Part shown: piece after piece, positions 7,927-16,178 of the stretch
Position numbering within the stretch: the first letter of the stretch is position 1
How the letters are laid out: each line of letters begins with the position of its first letter
Assembly: GCF_000317435.1 (NCBI RefSeq)
Contig: NC_019752.1
Span: forward strand, 1 to 55,337
Reading direction: 5' to 3'
DNA from: Calothrix sp. PCC 6303
GTDB taxonomy: Bacteria; Cyanobacteriota; Cyanobacteriia; Cyanobacteriales; Nostocaceae
Length of the DNA stretch: 55,337 nt
Notes under the pieces: generated by a model
What the model was told of the DNA's origin: nothing
Databases searched by the model: none
What the model saw: only the letters and a program-made list of their open reading frames with translations
Translations under genes and position numbers: made by a program

Positions 7927-8445
7927 ATGATGATAAAAAATGAGCAACAATATCAAAATGCTAAAGAATGGTTACAGCAATTTGAACAGTCTGTAGCTGA
8001 TTTTGATAGTAATAAAAATTTGCAAGTAGACCCCAAGCGTTGGCAATTACATCGAGATTCGTATCAGAGTCAAGTTGATGAGCTAAAAGCAGAAATAGTC
8101 GAATATGAAAGGTTGATTAATTGTGATAATAATCAATCAATAACAGTAAAAGTTGAAAGTTTAAATAAGCTTCCAGAGGCTTTGATTAAAGCTAGAATAG
8201 CTTCAAAAATAAGCCTTTATGAACTTGCTGAAATTTTAGGAATTGACGAGCAAAGAGTTAAGGAATACGAGAATACAGATTATCAATGTACTAGTTTTAT
8301 AGAGATTTTGGAAGTTGCTACCGCTTTGGGTGTGGACTTTGAAAATGCTGTTTTAAAAGTTGATTTTGAGGAGATAGAAGCGGTTAAAAGAACTGCGAAG
8401 AAATGGTATAAATCATTTAGGGATGTTGAAACTAAAGTTTCGTAA
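7927..8445 (+). CDS. XRE-family regulator (HigA-like)
   Basis: A 172-aa protein starting at the ATGATG at 7927; the upstream in-frame stretch is the antisense of the parM remnant and is not used. The N-terminal 75 residues form a predicted helical or coiled region (EQQYQNAKEWLQQFEQSVADF ... QSQVDELKAEIVEYERL). An XRE helix-turn-helix follows (KARIASKISLYELAEILGIDEQRVKEYE, quoted as landmarks KARIASK and AEILGIDEQRVKEYE). This architecture is common in cyanobacterial HigA-type antitoxins and stand-alone regulators. No toxin gene is adjacent, since both sides are pseudogene remnants, so it may be an orphan antitoxin. Confidence 0.75.
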   Translation: MMIKNEQQYQNAKEWLQQFEQSVADFDSNKNLQVDPKRWQLHRDSYQSQVDELKAEIVEYERLINCDNNQSITVKVESLNKLPEALIKARIASKISLYELAEILGIDEQRVKEYENTDYQCTSFIEILEVATALGVDFENAVLKVDFEEIEAVKRTAKKWYKSFRDVETKVS

Positions 8446-8504
8446 TTTAGGAACTAGAAACTTTATAAAAATGATTTTGGGAAAGTCAAGAATAATACTG
8501 CGTA

Positions 8505-8786
8505 CTAACGTCGATCCAACCAATTAGTTAAATCAGCCATCGAACTAAAATCTAGTAATGCTTCACCCAATGCATCCAACTCTTCAACTGATAACCCGCT
8601 TAGACATTCAAGCAGGGTGTCGTCAATATTACCCACACGGCGATTGAGAAGGCGCGTAACTAATGATAATGCGTGTTCTTTTTTACCTATTTCAATACCG
8701 CTACGTTCAACAGAAGTAACATATTTCATCGCCCGTCTTTCCTCCAGTTGTTTGACTTCTTGTTTAAACAATGGTGCAAAAGTCAT
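8505..8786 (-). pseudogene. C-terminal remnant of Rpn/PD-(D/E)XK family protein with DUF4351 (copy 1)
   Basis: 93 codons that match only the C-terminal part of cyanobacterial Rpn-type nuclease proteins: PLFKQEVKQLEERRAMKYVTS, then the DUF4351 repeat region with HALSLVTRLLNRRVGNID and LSVEELDALGEALLDFSSM. The nuclease domain, normally about 200 residues upstream, is missing, although an ATG happens to precede the remnant. The second copy at 8932-9195 is nearly identical at the DNA level, so the segment was duplicated after or during loss of the nuclease part. Confidence 0.7.
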
Positions 8787-8789
8787 AAA

Positions 8790-8892
8790 TGCTCGATTTG
8801 GAAATAATCAGGGAATTCCAGAAACCCTAAAACTTGACCTAATTCGTAGAGGTGCAATCTTTGAAGATACACCAGGCGATCGCGCTGATTAA
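8790..8892 (+). other. Possible C-terminal gene fragment
   Basis: Plus-strand reading ARFGNNQGIPETLKLDLIRRG...IFEDTPGDRAD ends at a stop at 8892 and has no start. It lies between the two DUF4351 remnants. The composition looks protein-like and it may be the tail of a lost gene. I do not recognise the family. Confidence 0.25.
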
Positions 8893-8931
8893 GGTAAGCT
8901 ACTTAGTCACTGCTGTAAAAAATACTACAGA

Positions 8932-9195
8932 CTAATGTTGCTCCAACCAATTAGTTAAATCAGTCATCGAACTAAAATCTAGTAATGCTTCACCCAATGC
9001 ATCCAATTCTTCAACTGATAACCCGCGTAGATGTTCAAGCAGGGTGTCGTCAATATTACCTACGCGGCGATTGAGTTGCCGCGTAACTATTGATAATGCG
9101 TGTTCTTTTTTACCTATTTCAATACCGCTACGTTCAACAGAAGTAACGTACTTCATCCTCGTCTTTCCTCCAATTGTCTAACTTCTTGCTTAAAC
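8932..9195 (-). pseudogene. C-terminal remnant with DUF4351 (copy 2, frameshifted)
   Basis: A second copy of the segment at 8505-8760. The part from 8932 to 9156 still reads MKYVTSVERSGIEIGKKEHAL...LNRRVGNIDDT. Upstream, FKQEVRQLEERR is preserved but falls into another frame because one base is missing compared with copy 1 (GGGCGATG versus AGGATG). Family-like sequence ends near 9195. It is a decayed duplicate. Confidence 0.7.
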
Positions 9196-9722
9196 TAATA
9201 AAATAAATAGATTACACAATACAAATAATATATAGCAGATTTGATGTTTATGAGTTACAGCACCCAATTCAAATTGTAGAGTTTAAAATCAATCTTGCAA
9301 TTGGTGTACCTAACGTACCTCAAAAGCACTATATCTTTTGACCAGTGGTTTTCTATTTATCTTGTAGTCTTATTTGTATCAAAATACAATGGTCTTCGCG
9401 CCACAGCGCGATGGCTAACTGAAATCCTGTAGTGAAAATAACAAAATATATTCTTATTTATTTCAGTGTATTTATATAATAGTTAATAATAAATCTAAAT
9501 TTATAGGTATTTAAATTGCGTCACCTACGCCGTCGCCTGCTTACATTAAAAGTCGCCTGTCGCATGGTGTCACTTATACTGTCGCTTCAGCTATGACGTT
9601 GCTATGACAGAAGTTTGAAACATATTTGTCACCTATTACTCTCTGGTTCAATAGGGCTATTTTTAGGATATTTTTAGGGTTTTATGTCGCTGGATAAGGT
9701 GACAGGCGACGGGGAAATAATA
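9196..9722. other. Gene-free stretch with clustered GTCRCC-type motifs
   Basis: No supported gene. The left half is AT-rich. From about 9520 to 9714 the motif GTCRC(C/T) recurs in both orientations (for example GTCACCTAC, GTCGCCTGC, GTCGCCTGTC, GTCACCTATT). A 10-bp perfect inverted pair, GTCGCCTGTC (9552-9561) and GACAGGCGAC (9704-9713), brackets most of it. It lies at the 3' end of the membrane ATPase gene, so it could be a terminator region, a protein-binding cluster or decayed sequence. Confidence 0.4.
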
Positions 9723-11972
9723 TTAGTAAATGGTAAATATACCATCAACTAGCTTTCCTATATTTGCATTTTCAATCTCTTGCATAATTGCTTTCATCTC
9801 CGAGGCATTTGGTCTAATTTTATTGAACCTAAAGTTACGATAAGCGTCACGAACTTTGATGCTAATAAGATTTTGTTGTTTCATATATTTGATAAATGCT
9901 TGTGCTTGTTCGCTGAGATTAGAGAGATTATTTTTATCTGATGAATGATTAGTATCTGATGATTGATGCTTATCGAATAATTGATTATCGTCTTCTAAAT
10001 GATTGTTTTTTGAGGATTGATAATTATCTTCTATAGGATTAGGATTCGATGATTGATGGTTATTTTCTAAAGGGTTAATATTTGATGAATTATGGTTATC
10101 TTGTGCTGAGTTAGTATTTGGTGATTGATGATTATCTCGTGTCGAGTTGTTATTTGATGATTGATTAGAATCGTTGGGCTGCTTTGGTGCATCTTGAGAT
10201 AGCAAATCATTTAATCTTTGTACCGCAGCTTTCCACAAATTATTTGGCAATTCTTCGGCAGGTATATCATCATCCTGGTATTTTTCTTGATGTTGCTTTT
10301 TCATTTCTATTTCCGCGTTAGCAGTTATTGCTATGGCTCCGTAAAGTTTGGCTGGATTTAACCACTCAGGAATAGTTATTTGAAAGTCGGGTAATACTTT
10401 ACCCTCTGCGTCTTTGTAACCAATTAATTCCCCTTTATAAAGAGGTGTCATGTCATTAGTCGAGCGCAGTTTAATTTCAATCGTCCCCGTTTTTTTCGCA
10501 TCGCTAAAACCGCTCGAACCACCCGTGCCCGCGTTAGTGTTGCTGTGGGTGATTAATATCATTGCGTCGTGGGCTTTGCGGGGGTTGCCGATTACTCCCT
10601 GCATCAATTTGGGGGCAGTTTTGGCACAGGGTTCTTGTTCGCTATAGGTGGTTAATTCGTCAATAATTATTGACTCCCAAGCGTCTTTTTCTGTACGTGT
10701 TTTCCACCGCTCAAAAATAGCTTGTATACCCTCATTAATATTTTCCCAATCCTGTTCCCCACCGTAGATTCGTGCTTGGAGTTTTTCTAGAAATACCCAT
10801 TTTTCCGCCGTGTTTTGGTGTGCGTGGGGGTCTAACACCATCGCTGGCTTGATTCCCCAGCAAATAAAGCGTAACAGTGCCAAAGCTGCGGTAAAGCTGG
10901 TTTTACCACTGCCCATGTCCCCAGAAACGATAACAGGTTTGAATTTCAGGGCTTCGAGCCAGCCATTTTCGTGTTCTTTGATGAGTTTGAGATAGCGATC
11001 GCGGAAAATTTGCACCTGGTTTTGTACCTGATTTTGGGTGTTATCCCCATCACCAGCCGATACTTTGTTTTTGGGGTCATTTATCTCGTCGAGCGATTGT
11101 CCCGGCAATGCTTTAGTTTGTAGGGATTCGGTGAGCATTTGTGCCTGTCGTTCCGCCGATTCTCGAATTTCGGTATATTCAGCTTCGGTGATATCTCCGG
11201 CAAACAGGGCATCTCCAAAAGCTCTACCTGCGTTTACCCGTGCTTGAACTTGCCCGTAATCTAGCCAAGCTTCAAGATTTAAGCGCTGTTGGATAATGCC
11301 TTTTGCCCAGAATTCGTTAATTTTGGTGCGGAATAGGGGAATTGCGATCGCTAGTTTACGTACTCTGTCGTTAGCAATAACGGAAACATACCCGAAACAC
11401 GTCGCAGCACCAAAACCTAGAAGTGCCTTGTAAGGGTTGTAAGGTGCATCGTTGACTGTTTTGAGGTAAGGTTTGCCGTAACCGTCTTTCTCGGCGATTT
11501 CTTGGGGTAGTTTTGGTAATTTACCCTTTCTATATTCGGGATTGGTGGGTAAAGTCTCGCCGTTTGCTTCTACTGCCCAGGTAGGGACTAGGTAGTAGTT
11601 CGATTTATCGTTTTGAAGCTGGTTTAACGCTTCGGATGGGGTGGGAACATGGTATTTGGGCTTGATGGGTTTGGGGGTCAGCCAACCTATCTTTTTTGCT
11701 TGCTGCCAGTCTGTTAGTTGTTTTTTATATTCTTGGTCTAGCCTAAAAGCTTCGTCTCGGTGCTTTTGGATGTGGCTGCGTAATTCAAAGGGTGTGGGTT
11801 GATATGAGTATTCATAGTATCTGATGTCAGTACCGTAGAAGGAGGCGGCGAGGAGTAGAGTACCGATGCCCATACAACTAAGGTTGATTAGGTTTTGGCG
11901 CGATTGTTGGGGGCTGGGCAGTACCACATCGATTACATCTTGTTCGAGTTGGAATTGTTTGTTTTGTGACAT
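9723..11972 (-). CDS. Membrane-anchored P-loop ATPase of a plasmid-borne gene set
   Basis: A 749-aa protein starting at ATG 11972, with AGGAAG 6 bp before it; an in-frame ATG at 11993 is less likely. Two hydrophobic segments lie near residues 30-50 (INLSCMGIGTLLLAASFYG) and 180-200 (ALLGFGAATCFGYVSVI). The ATPase domain follows, with Walker A GDMGSGKTS near 352 and Walker B SIIIDEL near 437, then THSNTNAG, which resembles a sensor region. The layout is like VirD4/TraD coupling proteins or FtsK-type motors, but I cannot place it in a named family. Residues about 590-690 are a degenerate 12-residue Asn/Asp/Ser/His-rich repeat (for example NSTRDNHQSPNT, NSAQDNHNSSNI). The C-terminal 65 residues look like a winged helix. 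A role in plasmid DNA transfer or positioning is inferred. Confidence 0.65.
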   Translation of the reverse strand: MSQNKQFQLEQDVIDVVLPSPQQSRQNLINLSCMGIGTLLLAASFYGTDIRYYEYSYQPTPFELRSHIQKHRDEAFRLDQEYKKQLTDWQQAKKIGWLTPKPIKPKYHVPTPSEALNQLQNDKSNYYLVPTWAVEANGETLPTNPEYRKGKLPKLPQEIAEKDGYGKPYLKTVNDAPYNPYKALLGFGAATCFGYVSVIANDRVRKLAIAIPLFRTKINEFWAKGIIQQRLNLEAWLDYGQVQARVNAGRAFGDALFAGDITEAEYTEIRESAERQAQMLTESLQTKALPGQSLDEINDPKNKVSAGDGDNTQNQVQNQVQIFRDRYLKLIKEHENGWLEALKFKPVIVSGDMGSGKTSFTAALALLRFICWGIKPAMVLDPHAHQNTAEKWVFLEKLQARIYGGEQDWENINEGIQAIFERWKTRTEKDAWESIIIDELTTYSEQEPCAKTAPKLMQGVIGNPRKAHDAMILITHSNTNAGTGGSSGFSDAKKTGTIEIKLRSTNDMTPLYKGELIGYKDAEGKVLPDFQITIPEWLNPAKLYGAIAITANAEIEMKKQHQEKYQDDDIPAEELPNNLWKAAVQRLNDLLSQDAPKQPNDSNQSSNNNSTRDNHQSPNTNSAQDNHNSSNINPLENNHQSSNPNPIEDNYQSSKNNHLEDDNQLFDKHQSSDTNHSSDKNNLSNLSEQAQAFIKYMKQQNLISIKVRDAYRNFRFNKIRPNASEMKAIMQEIENANIGKLVDGIFTIY
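9940..10170. repeat. 36-bp tandem repeat inside the ATPase gene
   Basis: Degenerate in-frame 36-bp (12-codon) repeats encoding N-x-x-x-(D/E)-N-(H/Y)-x-S-S-N-x units. They form a hydrophilic linker between the ATPase core and the C-terminal domain. Confidence 0.65.
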
Positions 11973-12023
11973 GATTGCTTCCTGCTTGACCAAACAATTT
12001 GCAGTTTTAATTGGGAATTAGCA

Positions 12024-12635
12024 TCACGACTTCCTGCGTTTGAGTAAGAAAACCAGGATTGCCGTGATTGCGATCGCAATGCCGTAACCCATGTAATCAG
12101 GTGTTTTTTGTTGTATTGGGTTTGTAAATTCTCTCTGGGTGCTGTAGTAACGTTCGGTTCCAGCTTTGGCTCTGTCTTCTGCTTGCCAGTGGGGATGTAG
12201 GGCAAAGTAGCCGATGCTGGCAATGGTTGATACACGACTTACTGATTTCCAGAAGTCCGGGTTAAATTCTAGGCTGAAACCTTTTTCTGAGATGGCAATG
12301 CTGAATTGTTCAAAGGCTGCGATCGCAGCTGTCATGACTGCGACGCTGTAGCCAATGGTACATACCATCGCGGGGATGGCGATAATCCTGGCTATGGCGA
12401 AACTACCCGCCATGATTGAGGCAACAGCAAAGGTACTGGAAGTGACGGCAAGGGTGTTGGCGTTTTTGAAAAGGATATCTAGAAAGCCTTCAACCCGTGC
12501 GTTGTCTTTGGGGGTTATTTCGGTGAAAGTTGGCTGTGTATCGCTCCCCGATTCTTGTTGTTGAACCGGGGATGGTTGCTGTTGCTGTTGTTGGAATAAT
12601 TGCAGCAGGATGTCGTCAAATTGTGGGTTCTGCAT
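12024..12635 (-). CDS. Hypothetical multi-pass membrane protein
   Basis: A 203-aa protein with a Gln-rich N terminus (QLFQQQQQQPSPVQQQ), a hydrophobic block of two or three membrane helices around residues 60-115 (SSTFAVASIMAGSFAIARII and CTIGYSVAVMTAAIAAF), another hydrophobic stretch near 135-150 and a final helix near 180-198 followed by KRRKS. It lies 51 bp upstream of the ATPase gene on the same strand, so they are probably co-transcribed. A membrane partner or scaffold for the ATPase is a reasonable inference. I do not recognise a named family. Confidence 0.65.
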   Translation of the reverse strand: MQNPQFDDILLQLFQQQQQQPSPVQQQESGSDTQPTFTEITPKDNARVEGFLDILFKNANTLAVTSSTFAVASIMAGSFAIARIIAIPAMVCTIGYSVAVMTAAIAAFEQFSIAISEKGFSLEFNPDFWKSVSRVSTIASIGYFALHPHWQAEDRAKAGTERYYSTQREFTNPIQQKTPDYMGYGIAIAITAILVFLLKRRKS

Positions 12636-12747
12636 AGCGGTAAGCTCCGCGTGAAATTTGCAGCCGTCGAACTCAAAACCTTAGTATTTTCTGGACAGTT
12701 TTGGGGTTATTTCTATAAAATTGCCTAATCATAAGGGTTACAGCCTA

Positions 12748-12856
12748 TTTGCAACTAATGTGATTTATTTGCAGTTAATGTGGTTTGTTTGCAAATAATC
12801 TGCTTCCATTCGCAGTTAATGTGGTTTCGCCTATTACTTTGTTTGCAGTTTGAACC
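12748..12856. repeat. Iteron-like 20-bp direct repeats
   Basis: Four direct repeats with a 20-21 bp period. TTTGCAACTAATGTGATT begins at 12748, TTTGCAGTTAATGTGGTT at 12768, TTTGCAAATAATCTGCTT at 12788 and TTCGCAGTTAATGTGGTT at 12809. A partial copy, TTTGCAGTTTGAACC, begins at 12842. They lie in the 282-bp gap upstream of the membrane-protein gene. Period near two helical turns suggests a protein binds along one face of the DNA, as a replication iteron, centromere or operator array. Confidence 0.75.
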
Positions 12857-12917
12857 GTCTATGTTTGCGTCTCGCGGCAAATATAGGGGAAATCTCAATT
12901 CAACCAAGGGTTTGTTT

Positions 12918-13655
12918 TTAAAGCGATCGCATTAGGCGACCAAAGAAGTTACCGACACCTCGGAAGAAACCACCGATTGCACCTGTGATACCGGACAGGT
13001 TAAACCTGCCACTACCGTTAACACCACCAATTGAACCAGGTACGGTGCGTTGGGGAATGGCTCCCAGATTGGCTTGGCTGCCGTCGCGTTGGATTGCGGT
13101 AAGTCTGGCGGCTTCGTATTCTCGATCCGCTTGGGTTTGCATTGCAGCTAGTTTTTGCTGTGCGCGATCGCCCATTTTGGTGAGTTTATCGCGGTAGGCG
13201 ATATTCCCCAGCCGCAGGTTTACTTGATGTTGGGCTGTTAACAGGTTGATTTGTTGGGCGTGTTTGACATCAACTTCGGTTAAATCGTTGGCTATTTTCT
13301 GCTTTTGCTGTTCGAGAAAGTTCATCCACTGTTTGTTTAAAACCAGTGCCTGTCCTTTCATTTGGACTATTTGACCCCCGTTTTTCGCCGCCGATTTCAG
13401 CAGGTACAGCACCGCTTGGTTGATGTCCTTTGTGCCGTCGTAGATTGTTGCGGCTTGTTTGAGGACGGGTTTGATGTTTTTACGGGCTTTGGCAGTGATA
13501 TTGGCGTAGTCGGCTAGGTAGGTTGTCGCCTCTTCATCGCCCATCATGGCTTTAATAATCACATCGGTGTCTAGCCCAAAGATGGTTTGAGAGGCGCGGG
13601 ACACGTCGGGTGCAGCTACGTGAATTTTGATGCGCGGTTGTTGGTTGTTGGTCAT
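12918..13655 (-). CDS. Hypothetical coiled-coil protein with Gly-rich C terminus
   Basis: A 245-aa protein. Residues 1-100 are mixed alpha/beta (IKIHVAAPDVSRASQTIFGLDTD). Residues about 105-190 are strongly helical and Gln/Lys-rich (LEQQKQKIANDLTEVDVKHAQQ), probably a coiled coil. The last 35 residues are Gly/Phe-rich and hydrophobic (ITGAIGGFFRGVGNFFGRLM), which could insert into or lie on a membrane. It starts at ATG 13655 in the same minus-strand series as the membrane protein and ATPase. No named family recognised; a structural role in the same assembly is a guess from context. Confidence 0.6.
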   Translation of the reverse strand: MTNNQQPRIKIHVAAPDVSRASQTIFGLDTDVIIKAMMGDEEATTYLADYANITAKARKNIKPVLKQAATIYDGTKDINQAVLYLLKSAAKNGGQIVQMKGQALVLNKQWMNFLEQQKQKIANDLTEVDVKHAQQINLLTAQHQVNLRLGNIAYRDKLTKMGDRAQQKLAAMQTQADREYEAARLTAIQRDGSQANLGAIPQRTVPGSIGGVNGSGRFNLSGITGAIGGFFRGVGNFFGRLMRSL

Positions 13656-13681
13656 GGCGGTTTTCTCGTGAGTTGATATGT

Positions 13682-13819
13682 GGGAGTGTCCGATTAAGAG
13701 TGTCCGAGTTGGGGAGTGAGAGGATACCCCATCGGTTTTCCAAAGGGCTGGTATTGTACTTTGGGGGAAATATTGCTCTCCAATTGCTTTAATTCCCTCA
13801 CTCCCTCTCGGACACTCCC
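13682..13819. repeat. Inverted repeat pair upstream of the coiled-coil gene
   Basis: GGGAGTGTCCGA at 13682-13693 is exactly inverted at 13808-13819, and a second direct copy, GAGTGTCCGAG, lies at 13698-13708. They lie upstream of the gene starting at 13655 and could be operators or form a long-range stem in the leader. Confidence 0.55.
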
Positions 13820-13867
13820 CTGGGGGTCGAATACTGCCTTAAAAATTCAAAAGCACTTCTGAATAAA

Positions 13868-14473
13868 TCAAATAAGCTCGTCCAGATTAAATTCATCTGA
13901 GAATTGTTCGTTTATCTCTGCATCGAGGGAGAGGGCATTTATTTCAGTGTCAGGGATATTTTCAGTATCAAAGATGCATTCAATACTAAGGGTGTCGCCA
14001 GAAAAATCCGTCAATTTCCACGATGTATTTTCCCCTATTTCCCCGCAGCCTTCATTAGACGAGTTTTCTGGTTCATCCCATGCACCCGATAAAGTTAAAC
14101 AGTCAAAAATCCGCTCTGCTTTTTCACGGACTGGTTCGTTATCAATCGAACTAAGTGCGTCTTTGTTGCCCTGTGCCAAGCTCCAGATGATTTCTGGCGA
14201 CACATCCCCTGAGAGATTGGGTAATAGTTGACCGTGGGCTAATGGAAAAGGGGTATCGTCAATTGTGGTGAAAAAGTCGTAAGGGTTGGTTTCTTGTTCT
14301 GCCCACTCCCCACCATCGTTGTGGTAGAGAGAAAATTCTGTAATGCCCTCGCACAGCAAACTTTGGGCAAAGCTCTCTACATCAGTTTCGTCATCAAAGT
14401 GATATGTACGTAGGTCGGATAGTTCGGGGTGATTGTTGACCTTGATACGCCAGTCAGGATTATTGGTTGTCAT
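13868..14473 (-). CDS. Hypothetical acidic protein
   Basis: A 201-aa, strongly acidic protein starting at ATG 14473 (MTTNNPDWRIKV). It contains YHFDDETDVESFAQSLLCEGITEF near the N terminus (landmarks YHFDDETD and GITEFSLYH) and an acidic C-terminal tail (NEQFSDEFNLDELI). Such charge is seen in DNA-mimic or anti-restriction proteins and in adaptor proteins, but nothing here proves that. It lies between the parM/parR-like pair and the coiled-coil gene on the same strand, with gaps of about 200 bp on both sides, so it may have its own promoter. Confidence 0.55.
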   Translation of the reverse strand: MTTNNPDWRIKVNNHPELSDLRTYHFDDETDVESFAQSLLCEGITEFSLYHNDGGEWAEQETNPYDFFTTIDDTPFPLAHGQLLPNLSGDVSPEIIWSLAQGNKDALSSIDNEPVREKAERIFDCLTLSGAWDEPENSSNEGCGEIGENTSWKLTDFSGDTLSIECIFDTENIPDTEINALSLDAEINEQFSDEFNLDELI

Positions 14474-14667
14474 GCGATAATTTCCTTGTTGTCTATTCGT
14501 TTTATTGCGGCGGTAGATAACCCCGTTTTTGGGTTTTGGAGCGATGTCTTCGGCTGCTTTACGTCTACGCTCAATCTTGGCGGAGGAGGCAAAGGACGTT
14601 CAGCTTGCGGAAGATATCGCTTCTGTATTTAAAGTTGTCAGTACAAATTCTTGGAGCATGGGCATAT

Positions 14668-14940
14668 TTACAATCCACAAATCGGTTTATCAAAAGTAAA
14701 ATCGGTTTCTGGGTCGGTTTCTAAGATAGATGTCGGGACAACCTGCGATACAGGTTTAGAGCGGACACCTGTTGTTTCGTATGGAGATGGCAGTACCTCC
14801 CAGGTTTCTTCTAGATGTCTGCCGTAGCGGGAGAACATCACGTTAATTAACTCGGTCAAAGTTGCCAGTCTGGTGACTTTTAGTAACCGCTCCCCCTGCT
14901 CCAATGCAGCATCCCTAAGTACAATCCGCGCTTGGCTCAT
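14668..14940 (-). CDS. ParR-sized partner of ParM-like gene
   Basis: A 90-aa protein whose ATG overlaps the stop of the ParM-like gene (ATGA). In type II (ParMRC) partition systems the gene just downstream of parM encodes the small DNA-binding adaptor ParR, which links centromere and filament. The N-terminal half here (QARIVLRDAALEQGERLLKVTRLATLTELI) could be a ribbon-helix-helix, followed by a 50-residue Pro/Thr/Asp-rich tail of the type that contacts filaments. The role is inferred from position, size and coupling; sequence similarity to known ParR proteins was not testable. Confidence 0.6.
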   Translation of the reverse strand: MSQARIVLRDAALEQGERLLKVTRLATLTELINVMFSRYGRHLEETWEVLPSPYETTGVRSKPVSQVVPTSILETDPETDFTFDKPICGL

Positions 14941-15935
14941 AGCAGCATCCCCTGAATCGAAATGGTCTGGGGACTGGGTGCAACTTTAAATCGTCCGTTG
15001 GTGGACTCCTGAATTGGTTTCGCCAGGGGAGCAGAGCCGCCAATAATCAACACTTCCCCTATTTCCGAGAAGTATTGTCCCCATTTTGTCCGCAGTTTGC
15101 CCCGAATCTCAGAAAGCCATGCATCTCTGCACTTTTCAAATAAATGGGCAAAGCTGATACCACTGGTGCCAATAACGAAACTGCCTGATGCGATCGCGTC
15201 CATAATCAAGCCCAAATTCTGGCTAAATCCAGTAGTTGGTAGCAGGGCAGCGTCAATTTTTTCGGCGAGAGCATAAGTACCGGGAACAATCGCATCGGCT
15301 TGACGGTTGAGGGAGCCGTTGGGGGAATACAGCCGTCCGATACCTGTACCCCCACCCAGGTCGAGTATCCCGTTTACAGATTTAGGACTTTTAAACAGCC
15401 CACTTCTAACGGCATAGCGGTAAGCAGCGCGGGTTTCGTCCACTGGTTCGACGTGGCGAACGCTGGTATAAAGGCGCTGACCATTACGGATAAACTCGTA
15501 AACACCCTCAAGTTCTTTGAGCAATGCGAAGTTTTCGGTGTGGCGGGTATCTGGGAGGGCAATACGCAGACATTCGATTACCACGGTATTTTGACCGGGC
15601 ATTGCCTCTAAAGCTGCATAGATGAAGTGTTTGGCAAGTTCGACTTTGTTAACTTCAAATGCTGGAGTGCCTTTTTGTACTTGGGCTTCTGTACCGATAG
15701 CAAAGCGGGAAGTAGTGTCACCATCTTTTATCACCTCGATTTGAACGGATTCATCATCGATTTCTGGGGTGTCTTCCCAAGGTTCTAGATGCTTGATGAC
15801 TGAGGGAATGGTCATTACTTGCCCTGTGGGGGTAATCCATTGAGTGGTGCGGTTGCCTGCGTCTAGTGCTGCTACTTGTCGCTTTAAGAGGTGGTCGGGA
15901 TTTGGCGTGACGTGATACATCGGTGTGACTGTCAT
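14937..15935 (-). CDS. ParM/StbA-like actin-fold partition ATPase
   Basis: A protein of about 332 aa with the actin-fold signatures of ParM/Alp proteins: phosphate-1 motif AALDAGNRTTQW near the N terminus, phosphate-2 motif NGILDLGGGTGIGR near the middle, and adenosine motif VLIIGGSAPLA near the C terminus. ParM polymers push plasmid copies apart. The start is uncertain: ATG 15935 (MTVTPMYHV) is chosen, with ATG 15920 and upstream ATG 15990 as alternatives and no clear Shine-Dalgarno for any. The downstream 90-aa gene overlaps it. A deleted remnant of a second copy lies at 7804-7913. Confidence 0.85.
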   Translation of the reverse strand: MTVTPMYHVTPNPDHLLKRQVAALDAGNRTTQWITPTGQVMTIPSVIKHLEPWEDTPEIDDESVQIEVIKDGDTTSRFAIGTEAQVQKGTPAFEVNKVELAKHFIYAALEAMPGQNTVVIECLRIALPDTRHTENFALLKELEGVYEFIRNGQRLYTSVRHVEPVDETRAAYRYAVRSGLFKSPKSVNGILDLGGGTGIGRLYSPNGSLNRQADAIVPGTYALAEKIDAALLPTTGFSQNLGLIMDAIASGSFVIGTSGISFAHLFEKCRDAWLSEIRGKLRTKWGQYFSEIGEVLIIGGSAPLAKPIQESTNGRFKVAPSPQTISIQGMLL

Positions 15936-16093
15936 ATATTTGTTGGGAGTAAAAATTGGCTGAAATATAAGCTGCACAAAGATTTGACATGGTTGCAATC
16001 AGTTGCAGCTATGCCGAAGGGAAGACGCGGTGGAGTTGAATGTTTGAATTTTTAAAGATTTTGCAGACTTGGTGCGTCTTGTCTGTTAGTATA

Positions 16094-16107
16094 GTACCAC
16101 ATGGTAC
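16094..16107. promoter_or_regulatory. Palindromic operator candidate
   Basis: GTACCA-CA-TGGTAC, a perfect inverted repeat with a 2-bp spacer, lies between the divergent ParM-like gene and the ribbon-helix-helix gene, 72 bp before the latter's ATG. This is a typical binding-site layout for a small RHH repressor. Binding is inferred. Confidence 0.5.
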
Positions 16108-16178
16108 AGGTAGTGCAAGTGGAACTTTAAGCATTGGTTGTCTAGGTGGCACAATCAGTAGAAGTTTATTTATTTGAA

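Noticed and set aside
11933-12235. 100-codon minus-strand frame
   Set aside because: It overlaps two better-supported genes in another frame and has no sensible protein pattern.
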